Shown in pieces: positions 18,089-28,337 of a DNA stretch of 64,000 nt; the stretch's first letter is position 1, and each line of letters begins with the position of its first letter. The position numbers and the translations under genes were made by a program. The notes beneath the pieces are model-generated. The model did not search any database. It saw only the letters and a program-made list of their open reading frames with translations, and had not been told where the DNA came from. The stretch lies in the NCBI GenBank assembly GCA_003538625.1, contig DPRR01000029.1:310001-374000 (forward strand), written 5' to 3'. This DNA is from Ignavibacteriales bacterium. Its GTDB lineage: Bacteria > Bacteroidota > Ignavibacteria > Ignavibacteriales > Ignavibacteriaceae.

Positions 18089-21000
18089 ATGAAAAATACT
18101 ATCAATAATTCATCAACTATAAATCTAAAATTTCTGGTACCGGTTATAATTGCCGTTATTGTATTAGTTTCCAGTGCAATTTTTTACTATAACTATGAAG
18201 AACGGAGAATAAAAAATGAAAAGTATGGCGAGCTTAAAGCGATTGCGCAATTAAAAAAAGATCAATTGGTAAAATGGCGGGCGGAACGGCTTTCTGAAGC
18301 AGCTTTTTTTCCAGCGCAGAAACAATTTATTGAGTTCACTAAGACGATCATTAATAATCCGAAAGAAAATCTATCTAAAGATTATTTTAATCTTACCCTT
18401 AAGCAATTAAAAAACAATCATAATTATCAAAATATTTTTATTACCGGCGGTGATGGGAAAATCTATTTTACTCTTGATTCAAATTTAGTAAGTATAGATT
18501 CCGTCGCCCTTACAGAATTCAAAAAAGCTTTTAATCAAAAAAAAATTTTAATAAATGATTTTTATTACTGTAATACACATAATCAAATCCACCTCGATTT
18601 TATCTCACCGATTCTTGATGAAGAAAACAATCCGTTAGCTTTACTGGTTTTTAGAATCGATCCTAAAGATTATCTGTTTCCGCTCATAGATAAATGGCCG
18701 TTACCAAGTAAAACTGGCGAATCACTTTTGTTGCGAGTTGAAGATCAAAACGTAATTTATTTGAGTCCACTAAATAATAATAAAAATAGAAAGCTTACTA
18801 TTAAGAATTCTTTGTTTGAAAAAGAATTAATATCAGTTAAAGGCGCTCTTGGTCAAAAAGGTATAATTGAAGGTAAATCTTATAATGGAAAAGAATATTT
18901 AGCAGATATAAGTTTTATAGATAACTCGCCCTGGTTTATTATCTCGCAAATTGAACTTAGTGAAGTTTATTCTGAATTGAGGTTCCGTGCAGTTGCAATA
19001 GCAGTTGTTGTTTTTCTATCTCTTGTAGCCTTCATAAGCGGAATAATGCTTCTATTCAAGTACAAGCAAAGTAGTTTGTATAAAAAAATGTTTCTCCAAG
19101 AAAAAGAACTTTCTGAAGCCAAAGAAGAATTTAAAACTGCTTTATATAGTATAGGCGATGGTGTAATTACAACCGATACACGTGGGTGTATCAAACACAT
19201 GAATTATGTAGCAGAAAATTTGACTGGTTATAAAGAATCAGAATCGCTGGGGAAAAAAATTGAGGAAGTGTTCAAAATAATCAGTGAGGATACACGGAAT
19301 AAAATTGAAAATCCGATTCAGAAGGTTTTAAACGAAGGAAAATTAATTGGTCCAACTAAATATTCAATATTAATTTCTAAAAATAGTTTAGAGATTCCAA
19401 TTGCCAACAGTGGATCACCAATCAGGAATAATTCCGGCGAAACTATCGGAGTAGTATTGGTATTTAGAGATCAAACTTCTGAACGCAAAGTGGAAAAGAA
19501 ATTAAAGGAAAGTGAAGAACAGTTCAGATTAATTTCTGATCTTACTACAGATTATTTATTCTCAACACGAAGAGATGAAAATGGCTATCAAAAAATGTAT
19601 TGGGTAGCCGGAGCATTTGAAAAAATTACCGGATATACAGTTGAAGAGTATAACAGTATAGGCGGATGGCGGGCGACTCTTGTTAAAGAAGATCTTGAAA
19701 AGGATTTGGAAGATTTTCATAAGTTAGAAAGAAATGAAAAGGTTGTAAGTGAGATAAGAAATTATCATAAAGACGGCAGTATTATCTGGGTTAGATCTTA
19801 CGCACATCCAATCTGGGATGAAAATGAAAAAAAACTTATGGGAATTATTGGTGCTGTGCAGGATATCACTGAAAGAAAATTAATAGAAATCGCATTACGT
19901 AAAAGTGAAGAGAATTATCGTCTGCTCATAGATAATCAAAATGATTTAATTGTTAAAATCGATCGTGATAATAAATTTTTATTTGTAAGTCCAAGCTATT
20001 ACAAACTCTTTGGCAAAACCGAAGAAGAATTAATTGGTAATTCGTTTTATCCTTTGGTTCATCCTGATGACATAGTGCCAACTCAACAGGCAATGCAAGA
20101 ATTAAATAGAGAGCCTTATACCTGCTACGTTGAACAGCGAGCCCAAACTATTGATGGATGGACATGGATTGCATGGTCCGATAAAGCTGTGCTGGATGCT
20201 GATGGAAATATTGAGTATATAATTGGAGTCGGACGTGATATCAATAAAATAAAATTAGCTGAAGAAAATCTTAAATCATCAGAGGAAAAATTTCATAAAG
20301 CGTTTGATACCAGTCCTGATGCAATCAATATTAATAGGTTACATGATGGATTGTATATCTCGATTAATAAAGGTTTCACTAAAGTAACTGGTTACACCGA
20401 ACAAGAAATAATTGGTAAAACATCAGCAGAAATAGGAATTTGGGCAAATATTAATGATAGAAATAAATTAGTTGAAGGCATTTCAAAAAATGGATACTAT
20501 GAAAATCTTGAAGCACAATTCCGGACTAAGAATGGTGAATTTATATTCGGGTTAATGTCAGCATCAATAATTGAGCTTAACGGGGAACCTCATATTCTAA
20601 GCATAACCCGTGATATCACAACAAGAAAAATTGCAGAAACAAATATTAAAAAACTTTCTATAGGGATGGAGCAGAGCCCTGCAATTACTCTTATAACTAA
20701 TGTGGATGGAAACATTGAATATGCAAATCCTAAGTTCACAGAAATATCAGGTTATACCTTTGATGAAGTTAAAGGAAAACCTATGAGGATTTTGTTTTCA
20801 TCGGAAGGAATTTCTAAAAATTATGGAGATCTGTGGGAAACACTTCTGGAAAAGCGTGATTGGAAAGGCGAATTTCTGAATACAAAAAAAAATGGTGAGA
20901 AGTACTGGGAATCCGTTTTGATTTCACCAATAGTAAATGATAATGGCGAGATAACAAACTTTATCGGGATAATGGAAGATATTACAGAGAGAAAAAATCT

Positions 21001-22171
21001 TACCACCGAACTAATGAAAGCAAAAGAAAAAGCTGAAGAGATGAATAAAATAAAATCATTCTTCTTCGCTAATATGAGTCACGAACTGCGAACACCATTT
21101 GTAGGAATAATGGGATTTGCAGAAGTATTATCTGAATCTGTGATCGATCCTGAACAAAAAAAATTAGCTGAAGCAATTTTAATTTCTTCCCAGCGTTTAA
21201 CTGATACATTAAACAAGATTTTAAATGTTACAAGACTTGAATTCAGTAAACTCGATTTAAATTTTAAGAAGTTTGATATTCATAATGTAATTAATCGGAT
21301 TATAAACTTATACCAAAATACTGCTAAGAAAAATAATGTTGTTATAGAATTTCCCAATGATGGTAATCCATTAATGATTATTTCAGATGAAAAAATTATT
21401 GAAGATATACTTCAGCATCTGATTAACAATTCAATAAAATTTACAAGTGAAGGCTTTATTAAAGTTAGTGCAGAAGCATTATCCAGAGACGATCAGCAGC
21501 TTCTAATTTTAAAAGTAGCTGATTCGGGAATTGGCATCCCGAAAGAAATGAAGGATATTATATTTCTTGAATTCAGACAAGCTAGCGAAGGTTTAAATCG
21601 TTCTTTTGAGGGAACAGGTTTGGGACTTACGATTACAAAAAAATATGTCGAGCTACTTGGCGGTAAGATTACTTTAAATAGCGAGGTAGGAAAAGGATCA
21701 GAATTTATTATTGAGATTCCGGTTAAAATGGAAAATGGTAAAACCAAAATTCAATCAAAAGATTATGAAAAAAATTACTTAAATAAAAAAGATAATGTAA
21801 GATTAAAACAAAAATTACTTTATGTTGAAGATGACTCAATTTCATTGCAATTTATTAAACTGGTACTTTCAAAGAATTATAATGTTGATGCTGCCGGTAC
21901 CGCTGATGTCGCATTAAAAATGGTAGATCAAAATTTATATGATGCTTTGTTGTTAGATATCAATCTTGGTCGCGGTATGGATGGTGTTGAACTAGCTCAG
22001 ATAATCAGACAAAAACCGGGTTACAAAAGTGTTCCGATGATCGCTGTAACGGCTTACGCATCCGATGCAGATAGAGAAGAGTTCTTAGCGAAAGGATTTG
22101 ATTATTATTTATCAAAACCATTTGTATCAAGTGAACTTTTGGATCTAATGAAAAATGTTTTAAAATCCTGA
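18089..22171 (+). CDS. Membrane-bound multi-PAS hybrid sensor histidine kinase
   Basis: The 1360-residue protein has two membrane segments (about 13-34 and 300-323) enclosing a periplasmic sensor of about 265 residues, probably Cache-like. Five PAS-type domains follow, beginning near residues 348, 475, 606, 731 and 855; several end in the PAC-like DITER(K) motif. Next are a HisKA domain with phospho-accepting H998 in MSHELRTP, an HATPase domain with DSGIGIP and GTGLGLTI, and a C-terminal receiver with acceptor D1290 in LLLDINLGRGMDG. No separate response regulator is adjacent, so phosphate must pass to an unlinked partner. Its PAS2, last PAS, kinase and receiver parts closely resemble those of the 1738-residue kinase at 53-58 kb, indicating paralogy. 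The ligand is unknown. Confidence 0.93.
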   Translation: MKNTINNSSTINLKFLVPVIIAVIVLVSSAIFYYNYEERRIKNEKYGELKAIAQLKKDQLVKWRAERLSEAAFFPAQKQFIEFTKTIINNPKENLSKDYFNLTLKQLKNNHNYQNIFITGGDGKIYFTLDSNLVSIDSVALTEFKKAFNQKKILINDFYYCNTHNQIHLDFISPILDEENNPLALLVFRIDPKDYLFPLIDKWPLPSKTGESLLLRVEDQNVIYLSPLNNNKNRKLTIKNSLFEKELISVKGALGQKGIIEGKSYNGKEYLADISFIDNSPWFIISQIELSEVYSELRFRAVAIAVVVFLSLVAFISGIMLLFKYKQSSLYKKMFLQEKELSEAKEEFKTALYSIGDGVITTDTRGCIKHMNYVAENLTGYKESESLGKKIEEVFKIISEDTRNKIENPIQKVLNEGKLIGPTKYSILISKNSLEIPIANSGSPIRNNSGETIGVVLVFRDQTSERKVEKKLKESEEQFRLISDLTTDYLFSTRRDENGYQKMYWVAGAFEKITGYTVEEYNSIGGWRATLVKEDLEKDLEDFHKLERNEKVVSEIRNYHKDGSIIWVRSYAHPIWDENEKKLMGIIGAVQDITERKLIEIALRKSEENYRLLIDNQNDLIVKIDRDNKFLFVSPSYYKLFGKTEEELIGNSFYPLVHPDDIVPTQQAMQELNREPYTCYVEQRAQTIDGWTWIAWSDKAVLDADGNIEYIIGVGRDINKIKLAEENLKSSEEKFHKAFDTSPDAININRLHDGLYISINKGFTKVTGYTEQEIIGKTSAEIGIWANINDRNKLVEGISKNGYYENLEAQFRTKNGEFIFGLMSASIIELNGEPHILSITRDITTRKIAETNIKKLSIGMEQSPAITLITNVDGNIEYANPKFTEISGYTFDEVKGKPMRILFSSEGISKNYGDLWETLLEKRDWKGEFLNTKKNGEKYWESVLISPIVNDNGEITNFIGIMEDITERKNLTTELMKAKEKAEEMNKIKSFFFANMSHELRTPFVGIMGFAEVLSESVIDPEQKKLAEAILISSQRLTDTLNKILNVTRLEFSKLDLNFKKFDIHNVINRIINLYQNTAKKNNVVIEFPNDGNPLMIISDEKIIEDILQHLINNSIKFTSEGFIKVSAEALSRDDQQLLILKVADSGIGIPKEMKDIIFLEFRQASEGLNRSFEGTGLGLTITKKYVELLGGKITLNSEVGKGSEFIIEIPVKMENGKTKIQSKDYEKNYLNKKDNVRLKQKLLYVEDDSISLQFIKLVLSKNYNVDAAGTADVALKMVDQNLYDALLLDINLGRGMDGVELAQIIRQKPGYKSVPMIAVTAYASDADREEFLAKGFDYYLSKPFVSSELLDLMKNVLKS

Positions 22172-22292
22172 TCAACTAAAGACAAATTGTGCTTCAAAGT
22201 CGTTATGAATAATGGATAGTCAGGCTGTTTTATTTTAAAAAAATAACTTCTATTACTTTTTAATCCTCAGACTTAAAATTGAAAGATTAATA

Positions 22293-24626
22293 ATGAAAAT
22301 TATTTTTATTGCGGTTTTAATATTTACCTTTTCGTTAACCGCAATTTCGCAAATCAAAAAAACACCTTACGAATACGTTAATCCATTTATCGGAACAAAA
22401 GATATGGGGCACACTTTCCCTGGTGCAAGTGTTCCATTTGGAATGGTGCAGCTTAGTCCTGATACTGATACAACAATGTACAGCTATGGTAAAGGTTATA
22501 ATTCAGAAGTTTACAGATATTGTTCCGGTTATCAATATGATGACAAAACAATTGTTGGTTTTTCTCATACACATTTTAATGGAACCGGACACTCTGATCT
22601 GGGTGATTTTTTGATTATGCCCACGATTGGCAAACTAAAATTAAATCCCGGTACAAGGGATTATCCTGACTCCGGTTATCGTTCCCGTTTCTCTCACCAG
22701 AATGAAACAGCTCATCCGGGTTATTACAAAGTTAAATTGGATGATTATAATATTATTGCTGAAATGTCAGCTACTGAGCGCGTAGGAGTTCATAGATACA
22801 CTTTCCCAAGATCCGATTCAGCACATATAATTTTAGATTTGACTTCGGGTATTTATAATTATGATGAAAAAAATGTTTGGTCCTTTGTTAGAGTGGAAAA
22901 TGATACTCTTATTACGGGTTACCGGCAAACTAACGGCTGGGCTAGAACCCGTTTTGTATATTTTGCGATGACTTTATCAAAACCAATTCAATCCTATGGT
23001 TTAATAAATAATGAGAATTTTATTTATAAGGGATTCTGGAGAAAGTTTAATGAAAATGAAAATTTTCCTGAAAGAGCCGGGCATAAAATAATTTGCCACT
23101 TTGACTTTAAGACCAATGAGAATGATACAATCCTCATCAAGTTTGCACTTTCTTCGGTAAGCACACGTAATGCAGTGGAAAATCTTAAAACAGAAACTCC
23201 GGATTGGAATTTTCAAAAAATCGTTAATGATGCAAAAAGAAAGTGGAATTCTGAATTATCAAAAATAACAATCGAAGCTGATGAAGAAAGGAAAATAAAT
23301 TTTTACACTGCAATGTATCATAGTTTTATGAGTCCGGTTGTTTACAATGATGTAAATGGGGAATATCGAGGTATTGACCAGAACATTTACAAAGCAGATG
23401 GATTTACGAATTATACTATCTTTTCACTATGGGACACGTACCGGGCGCTTCATCCATTATTTACTATTGTTCAGCAAAAGAGAACAAGTGATATGATTAA
23501 TTCTTTAATTGCTCACTACGAACAAAGTGTTCACAAGATTTTACCTGTCTGGTCGCACTACTCAAATGAAAATTGGTGCATGATCGGGTACCACGCGGTT
23601 CCGGTTATTGTTGACGCGTATATGAAAGGCATAAGAAATTATGATATCAAAAAAGCAATGGACGCTGTAATCTCAAGCTCGAATTATGATTTGTATGATG
23701 GGATTGGTTACTATAAACTTTATGGTTATGTGCCAGAAGATTTAAATTCAAATTCAGCATCCAAAACCCTGGAATATGCTTACGATGATTGGACAATTTA
23801 TAAGTTTGCGGAATCAATGTCTGAAAATAAAATTGCTGACCAATATTTTTTGCGGGCACAGAGTTTTAAAAATCTCTTTGACATCAATACAAAATTTATC
23901 CGGGCAAAAAATGTTAATGGTACTTTTAAAGAACCATTTGACCCGCTAAGTACATCGAATCAGGGTTACATAGAGGGTAATGCCTGGAATTATTCACTTT
24001 ATGTGCCGCACGATATTAAAGGATTAATAAACCTTCTCGGGGGAAAAGATAAACTAATTGCCTGGCTGGATACACTTTTTACAATGAAAATTTCTGAAGA
24101 AAGTTTTGCTGAAAGCGAGGATATTGATAAAGCAGGAATTATTGGAAATTATGTGCACGGCAACGAACCGAGTCACCAGGTCGCATACATGTATTGTTTT
24201 GCAGGCGCTCCCTGGAAAACTCAAGAAAAAATTCACCAGATTGTAGATGCAATGTATAAGAATAAACCGGATGGATTATCCGGTAATGATGACTGCGGAC
24301 AAATGTCTGCGTGGTATATTTTTAGTGTCTTAGGTTTCTATCCGGTTGCGCCCGGAAGTAATGAATATGTTATTGGAAGTCCATGCATCAAAGAAGCTGT
24401 AATAAATCTTGAAAATGGAAAAATTTTAAAAATAAAAATTGAAAACTATTCGAACAAAAATATTTACATAAATAATGTATATCTGAATGATAAAGAATTA
24501 GATCGAAGCTACATTAAGCATGAAGAAATTGTTGAAGGCGGAGAGATTAAATTTGTTATGTCAGAACAGCCAAATAAAGAATGGGGAAAAGACGAGTCAT
24601 CTTATCCTTATTCATTAACAAAATAA
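22293..24626 (+). CDS. GH92-family alpha-mannosidase, secreted
   Basis: A 777-residue protein with a signal peptide (MKIIFIAVLIFTFSLTAISQ). The GH92 signatures are plain: VNPFIGTKDMGHTFPGASV at the start of the mature protein, HTHFNGTGHSDLGD, EGNAWNYSLYVPHD, GNEPSHQVAY, and SGNDDCGQMSAWYIFSVLG near the C-terminus. Family members are calcium-dependent exo-acting alpha-mannosidases that remove mannose from N-glycans or yeast mannan. Linkage preference (often alpha-1,2) cannot be fixed from motifs. No SusC/SusD transporter pair or other glycan genes adjoin it, so it is not part of a classical polysaccharide utilisation locus here. Location is periplasmic or extracellular. Confidence 0.95.
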   Translation: MKIIFIAVLIFTFSLTAISQIKKTPYEYVNPFIGTKDMGHTFPGASVPFGMVQLSPDTDTTMYSYGKGYNSEVYRYCSGYQYDDKTIVGFSHTHFNGTGHSDLGDFLIMPTIGKLKLNPGTRDYPDSGYRSRFSHQNETAHPGYYKVKLDDYNIIAEMSATERVGVHRYTFPRSDSAHIILDLTSGIYNYDEKNVWSFVRVENDTLITGYRQTNGWARTRFVYFAMTLSKPIQSYGLINNENFIYKGFWRKFNENENFPERAGHKIICHFDFKTNENDTILIKFALSSVSTRNAVENLKTETPDWNFQKIVNDAKRKWNSELSKITIEADEERKINFYTAMYHSFMSPVVYNDVNGEYRGIDQNIYKADGFTNYTIFSLWDTYRALHPLFTIVQQKRTSDMINSLIAHYEQSVHKILPVWSHYSNENWCMIGYHAVPVIVDAYMKGIRNYDIKKAMDAVISSSNYDLYDGIGYYKLYGYVPEDLNSNSASKTLEYAYDDWTIYKFAESMSENKIADQYFLRAQSFKNLFDINTKFIRAKNVNGTFKEPFDPLSTSNQGYIEGNAWNYSLYVPHDIKGLINLLGGKDKLIAWLDTLFTMKISEESFAESEDIDKAGIIGNYVHGNEPSHQVAYMYCFAGAPWKTQEKIHQIVDAMYKNKPDGLSGNDDCGQMSAWYIFSVLGFYPVAPGSNEYVIGSPCIKEAVINLENGKILKIKIENYSNKNIYINNVYLNDKELDRSYIKHEEIVEGGEIKFVMSEQPNKEWGKDESSYPYSLTK

Positions 24627-24640
24627 TATTGCCTTTTTAA

Positions 24641-24669
24641 AATAAAAAACCTCTCAATTAAGAGAGGTT
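24641..24669 (-). terminator. Intrinsic terminator of the STAS gene
   Basis: The stem is aacctctc (24648-24655) and gagaggtt (24662-24669) with a six-base loop. Read on the minus strand it is followed by a T-rich run (bases 24649 down to 24641). It lies 44 bp beyond the STAS stop and 22 bp after the convergent GH92 stop. Confidence 0.85.
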
Positions 24670-24712
24670 CACTAACCAATGAATGACACTTCCCAATTTG
24701 ACTTTCATTGTT

Positions 24713-25117
24713 TTAAATTAATAATGGAGCTCCATTGCCAAGATAATAATTCTGGTCACCTTTTATTTCAAAACTTTTTACTGCTTCGTTAACTGATTCA
24801 TAAATATTAAATACATTCAATGTTCCATTTTTCCCTGTCAAATCTTTTAATGTCTGATCAGGTTTAACAAGACGAATATCGCCGCCGATTTTTGCAATAG
24901 ATTTTAAAGCAAGTACAAGTACTCCTAAAAATGTCGGATCAATGAATTCGCAATGACTTAAATCAACGATGATTTTTTTCTCATTGTTTTCAATTGATGC
25001 ATCGAGGTTCTTTTTCAATTGGTCTGCTTCATTGTGTGTTGCTCTGGTAAGATTAACAACTTCAATCACAATATCATTTACAAGAAGCTTCTCAAAATTT
25101 TCGATTACAGCCCTCAT
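24713..25117 (-). CDS. STAS-domain protein, anti-sigma factor antagonist-like
   Basis: A 134-residue single-domain protein with the STAS core: IVDLSHCEFIDPTFLGVLVL, then GGDIRLVKPDQTLKDL, and an amphipathic C-terminal helix. In SpoIIAA-type proteins the segment reads D-S-S-G-L-G, with the second serine phosphorylated by an anti-sigma kinase. Here it is D-P-T-F-L-G, so a threonine holds that place. It probably works in a partner-switching module controlling a sigma factor or phosphatase, but no kinase, sigma factor or phosphatase gene is adjacent. It is transcribed alone, with its own terminator, and divergent from the hpn operon. Confidence 0.88.
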   Translation of the reverse strand: MRAVIENFEKLLVNDIVIEVVNLTRATHNEADQLKKNLDASIENNEKKIIVDLSHCEFIDPTFLGVLVLALKSIAKIGGDIRLVKPDQTLKDLTGKNGTLNVFNIYESVNEAVKSFEIKGDQNYYLGNGAPLLI

Positions 25118-25285
25118 AATGAGATTAATCCTCTTAAACTTTAAATTTAATTGACCCCAAATGTTTGAAATAGTTTAAACATGCCTCGCGCTTTTTATGA
25201 CAAAAGATGTTCCATTACTTTTGTTTGGCTTTTTGTTAATTTTAGGCGTGTAAATAAATTATTTGCCTCAGAATGATATAAAATT

Positions 25286-26188
25286 TTGCGACTTTATTTC
25301 ATTTTGGAATTATTTGAAGAAACTCAAAATAGAGCTTATCTATTGAAAAATCTTACAAAAACTAAAAAAAAAGGAATAAATGACTTTGCAAAAGATTATT
25401 ATGAAAATTTTCCTGTAGCTTCTTTTCTGATCCCAAAAGCCTACCGAAAAGATATTGCAGCAATTTATTGGTTTGCTCGTTCCGCTGATGATATTGCAGA
25501 TGAAGGGAATTTAGAACCTGAAAAAAGACTGGCTTTGCTTGATAAGTTTGAATCAGATTTTAAGGATGCTTTAAATGGATCGGGAGAGAGTGTTTATTTT
25601 AAATTTCTTGCTGAAACTATCTTAATAAATAAATTGGATCCTAAAAATTTTACAAATCTAATTTCGGCATTTAAGCAGGATGTAACTAAGAAAAACTACA
25701 GTACTTTTTCTGAAATTTTAGGTTATTGTGCAAGGTCTGCAAATCCGGTTGGAAGAATTTTACTTGAGCTCTTTAATATTGCGGATGAAGAAGCCAGGTT
25801 AAATTCAGATAAAGTCTGCACAGCACTCCAGTTAACAAATTTTTACCAGGATACAATAATTGATTTAGAAAAAGGCAGGAATTATTATCCGCAGGATGAA
25901 ATTAATATGTTTGCGGTTACACAAAATATGTTTGAGTTAAAGGAAAATAATCCTAATATTAAAGCGTTGGTTAAACATAATGTTGAAAGAACCCAGCAGC
26001 TTTTTGATGAAGGTAAAAATCTGTTAAATTATTTGAATGGCAGATTTAAAATTGAAATCAAATGGACAATTGCCGGTGGTGAGAAAATTTTGGAGAAGAT
26101 CGGGAAAAATGATTACGATGTTTTTTCAGTAAGGCCAAAATTAAATAAGTTAGATTTTATAATATTATTTGTTAAAAGTATTTTTTAA
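25286..26188 (+). CDS. hpnC: Squalene biosynthesis protein HpnC (phytoene/squalene synthase family)
   Basis: A trans-isoprenyl synthase of up to 300 residues, with the first aspartate motif in FARSADDIADE and the second in NFYQDTIIDLEKGR. The YENFPVAS segment near the N-terminus is typical of HpnC. In the three-step bacterial route HpnC converts presqualene diphosphate to hydroxysqualene. There is no ATG near the start: the frame opens with TTG at 25286, and another TTG at 25343 would give a 281-residue protein of more usual length. Neither has a clear Shine-Dalgarno. The stop is followed at once by the hpnD ATG, so hpnC, hpnD and hpnE form one operon. Confidence 0.9.
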   Translation: MRLYFILELFEETQNRAYLLKNLTKTKKKGINDFAKDYYENFPVASFLIPKAYRKDIAAIYWFARSADDIADEGNLEPEKRLALLDKFESDFKDALNGSGESVYFKFLAETILINKLDPKNFTNLISAFKQDVTKKNYSTFSEILGYCARSANPVGRILLELFNIADEEARLNSDKVCTALQLTNFYQDTIIDLEKGRNYYPQDEINMFAVTQNMFELKENNPNIKALVKHNVERTQQLFDEGKNLLNYLNGRFKIEIKWTIAGGEKILEKIGKNDYDVFSVRPKLNKLDFIILFVKSIF

Positions 26189-27031
26189 ATGTCTGAAACA
26201 GCAAAACAAATATCTAAAAATAGTAAAAGCAGTTTTTACTATGCCTTTAATCTTCTTCCTGAGGATAAACGTGATGCAATGAATACTGTTTACGCTTTTT
26301 GCAGAAAGACAGACGATATTGTAGATGAGAATTCAGACTCGACAGATCTGAAATATGAAAAATTGAGAAAGTGGCGCATCGAGTTTGAAAAAAGTTTTAC
26401 CGGGCATTCAGAATTTATGTTATTAAATAAACTCGGAACTACAATTTCAAAATTCAATATTCCACTTGATCCTTTCTTTGAGCTTATCAAAGGGATGGAA
26501 ATGGATTTACAGAAGGACCGCTACAAATCTTTTGAAGACCTTCAGCTTTATTGTTATCGGGTTGCTTCAACGGTTGGATTAATGTGCATAGAAATTTTCG
26601 GTTATAAACATCCATCAACAAAACAATTTGCTGTTGATCTTGGAATTGCTCTGCAGATGACAAATATTTTGCGTGATATTGGCAAAGATGCAAAGAATGG
26701 AAGAATTTATCTTCCGCAGGAAGATTTGATAAAATTTAATTATACAGAACAGGAAATTTTGTCTTTAATCTATAATGATAATTTTAGGGATCTAATGGTT
26801 TACGAATCGGGTCGTGCAAAACAATATTTTAATTCGGCTACCGCTAATCTTGATCTAGATGATAAGAAAACAATGTTTGCAGCAAGAGCCATGCAGCATA
26901 TTTATTATAAAATGCTGGAGAATATTATAGCCGCAGATTACGATGTTTTTAATAATGATATTAAAGTTTCCAAAATTGAAAAAGTTGGAATCGCATTGGG
27001 AGTTTGGGCAAAGTATAATCTAGTTTATTAA
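26189..27031 (+). CDS. hpnD: Presqualene diphosphate synthase HpnD
   Basis: A 280-residue phytoene/squalene synthase family protein with both diphosphate-binding motifs intact: FCRKTDDIVDE and NILRDIGKDAKNGR, followed by IYLPQEDL. It condenses two farnesyl diphosphates to presqualene diphosphate. It starts directly at the hpnC stop, and its own stop shares a base with the hpnE start (TAATG). HpnC and HpnD are ancient paralogues; the NILRD form of the second motif points to HpnD for this one. Phytoene synthase is an alternative reading, but the triad context argues against it. Confidence 0.92.
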   Translation: MSETAKQISKNSKSSFYYAFNLLPEDKRDAMNTVYAFCRKTDDIVDENSDSTDLKYEKLRKWRIEFEKSFTGHSEFMLLNKLGTTISKFNIPLDPFFELIKGMEMDLQKDRYKSFEDLQLYCYRVASTVGLMCIEIFGYKHPSTKQFAVDLGIALQMTNILRDIGKDAKNGRIYLPQEDLIKFNYTEQEILSLIYNDNFRDLMVYESGRAKQYFNSATANLDLDDKKTMFAARAMQHIYYKMLENIIAADYDVFNNDIKVSKIEKVGIALGVWAKYNLVY

Positions 27032-28314
27032 TGAAAAGGTGCATAATTATTGGCGGCGGAATTTCAGGTTTAACTGCAGCCTCAATCCTATCTTCAAACA
27101 AAGTACAAGTTACATTACTCGAATCATCTCCCAAACCCGGTGGAAGAACTTATTCATTTGTTGGCAAGGAGAGCGAAAACCAAATAGATAATGGTCAGCA
27201 TATTCTGATGGGGTGCTACATCGAAACTCTGAGATTTCTGAAATTAGTGGGTGCTGAAAGTAATTTTGATTATCAGAAAAATCTTTACACTAAATTTATT
27301 GACAGAAATAAACAACAATTCCAATTAGATGCTTCCGGATATTTTTATCCATTCAATCTGATTTCTGCTGTGATGAAATATAATGTTTTTGATTTGGGTG
27401 ATAAGATTAGTTTTCTTTCATTTTTATTAAAACTGCCATTCTTAAGTAAAAAAACTATAATAAACTATAATGTTAAAGATTGGCTTTTGAAAGAAAATCA
27501 GAATAAAAAACTAATGAAAAGTTTTTGGGAGATACTTTGTGTTGGTGCGTTAAATTCTAGCGTAGAAAAAGCTTCTGCTCTTGTATTTTATGAAATACTG
27601 CTAAAAATATTTTTTAGCGGTAACTTTGCTTCCACAATAATTTTACCAAAATACGGTTTAAGTGAAAGTTTTATTATTCCGGCAATATCATTTATAGAAA
27701 ATAATAACGGGAAAATTGTTTTGTCGCAGACTGTAAAATCTGTAGAATTAAATAATCAAAAAATTGCTGCAGTAAAAACAGAAGACAGCATATATAATGA
27801 TTTTGATTATGTCATCTCTGCTGTTCCGCTTTATGCTTTAGATAAGATCCTGGATAAACAAAAACTTGATATAAATCTTGATCTCGAATACTCAACTATC
27901 TTGAATATTCATTTATGGGTTACGGGAAATAAATTCCAAGAAAAATTTTATGGATTGTTAGATTCACCATTGCACTGGATCTTTGTGAAAGAAAATCATT
28001 TAAACATCGTAATAAGTGATGCCAATTATTTAAACGACAAAAGTAAAGAGGAGATTTTTGAATACGTGGTTGATGAACTTGTTCAATACACTTCTATTTC
28101 CAGGCAGGACATTCTAAACTATAAGATAATAAAAGAAAAACGCGCGACATTTATCCCGGGTAAAAAAATTCTATTCAACAGACCCGGCAGCAAAACAAAT
28201 ATCAAAAATTTATTTTTAGCCGGTGATTGGATTAATACCGGTCTGCCATCCACAATAGAAAGTGCGGCAAAAAGCGGCCGAATTGCTGCTGAAATGGTTT
28301 TAAGCGAAAATTGA
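27031..28314 (+). CDS. hpnE: Hydroxysqualene dehydroxylase HpnE (FAD-dependent)
   Basis: A 427-residue amine-oxidase/desaturase-like flavoprotein. The N-terminus is an FAD-binding Rossmann motif (CIIIGGGISGLTAASIL) with the acidic beta2 end LLESSPKPGGRTYSF; then comes DNGQHILMGCY, and the C-terminal FAD contact is LAGDWINTGLPSTIESA. It reduces hydroxysqualene to squalene, completing the HpnCDE route. The overlap with hpnD (TAATG) indicates coupled translation. No squalene-hopene cyclase is present in the window, so whether the product is used for hopanoids, sterols or as squalene is open. Confidence 0.92.
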   Translation: MKRCIIIGGGISGLTAASILSSNKVQVTLLESSPKPGGRTYSFVGKESENQIDNGQHILMGCYIETLRFLKLVGAESNFDYQKNLYTKFIDRNKQQFQLDASGYFYPFNLISAVMKYNVFDLGDKISFLSFLLKLPFLSKKTIINYNVKDWLLKENQNKKLMKSFWEILCVGALNSSVEKASALVFYEILLKIFFSGNFASTIILPKYGLSESFIIPAISFIENNNGKIVLSQTVKSVELNNQKIAAVKTEDSIYNDFDYVISAVPLYALDKILDKQKLDINLDLEYSTILNIHLWVTGNKFQEKFYGLLDSPLHWIFVKENHLNIVISDANYLNDKSKEEIFEYVVDELVQYTSISRQDILNYKIIKEKRATFIPGKKILFNRPGSKTNIKNLFLAGDWINTGLPSTIESAAKSGRIAAEMVLSEN

Positions 28315-28337
28315 ACACAAGATATTAGTGTAAAACT

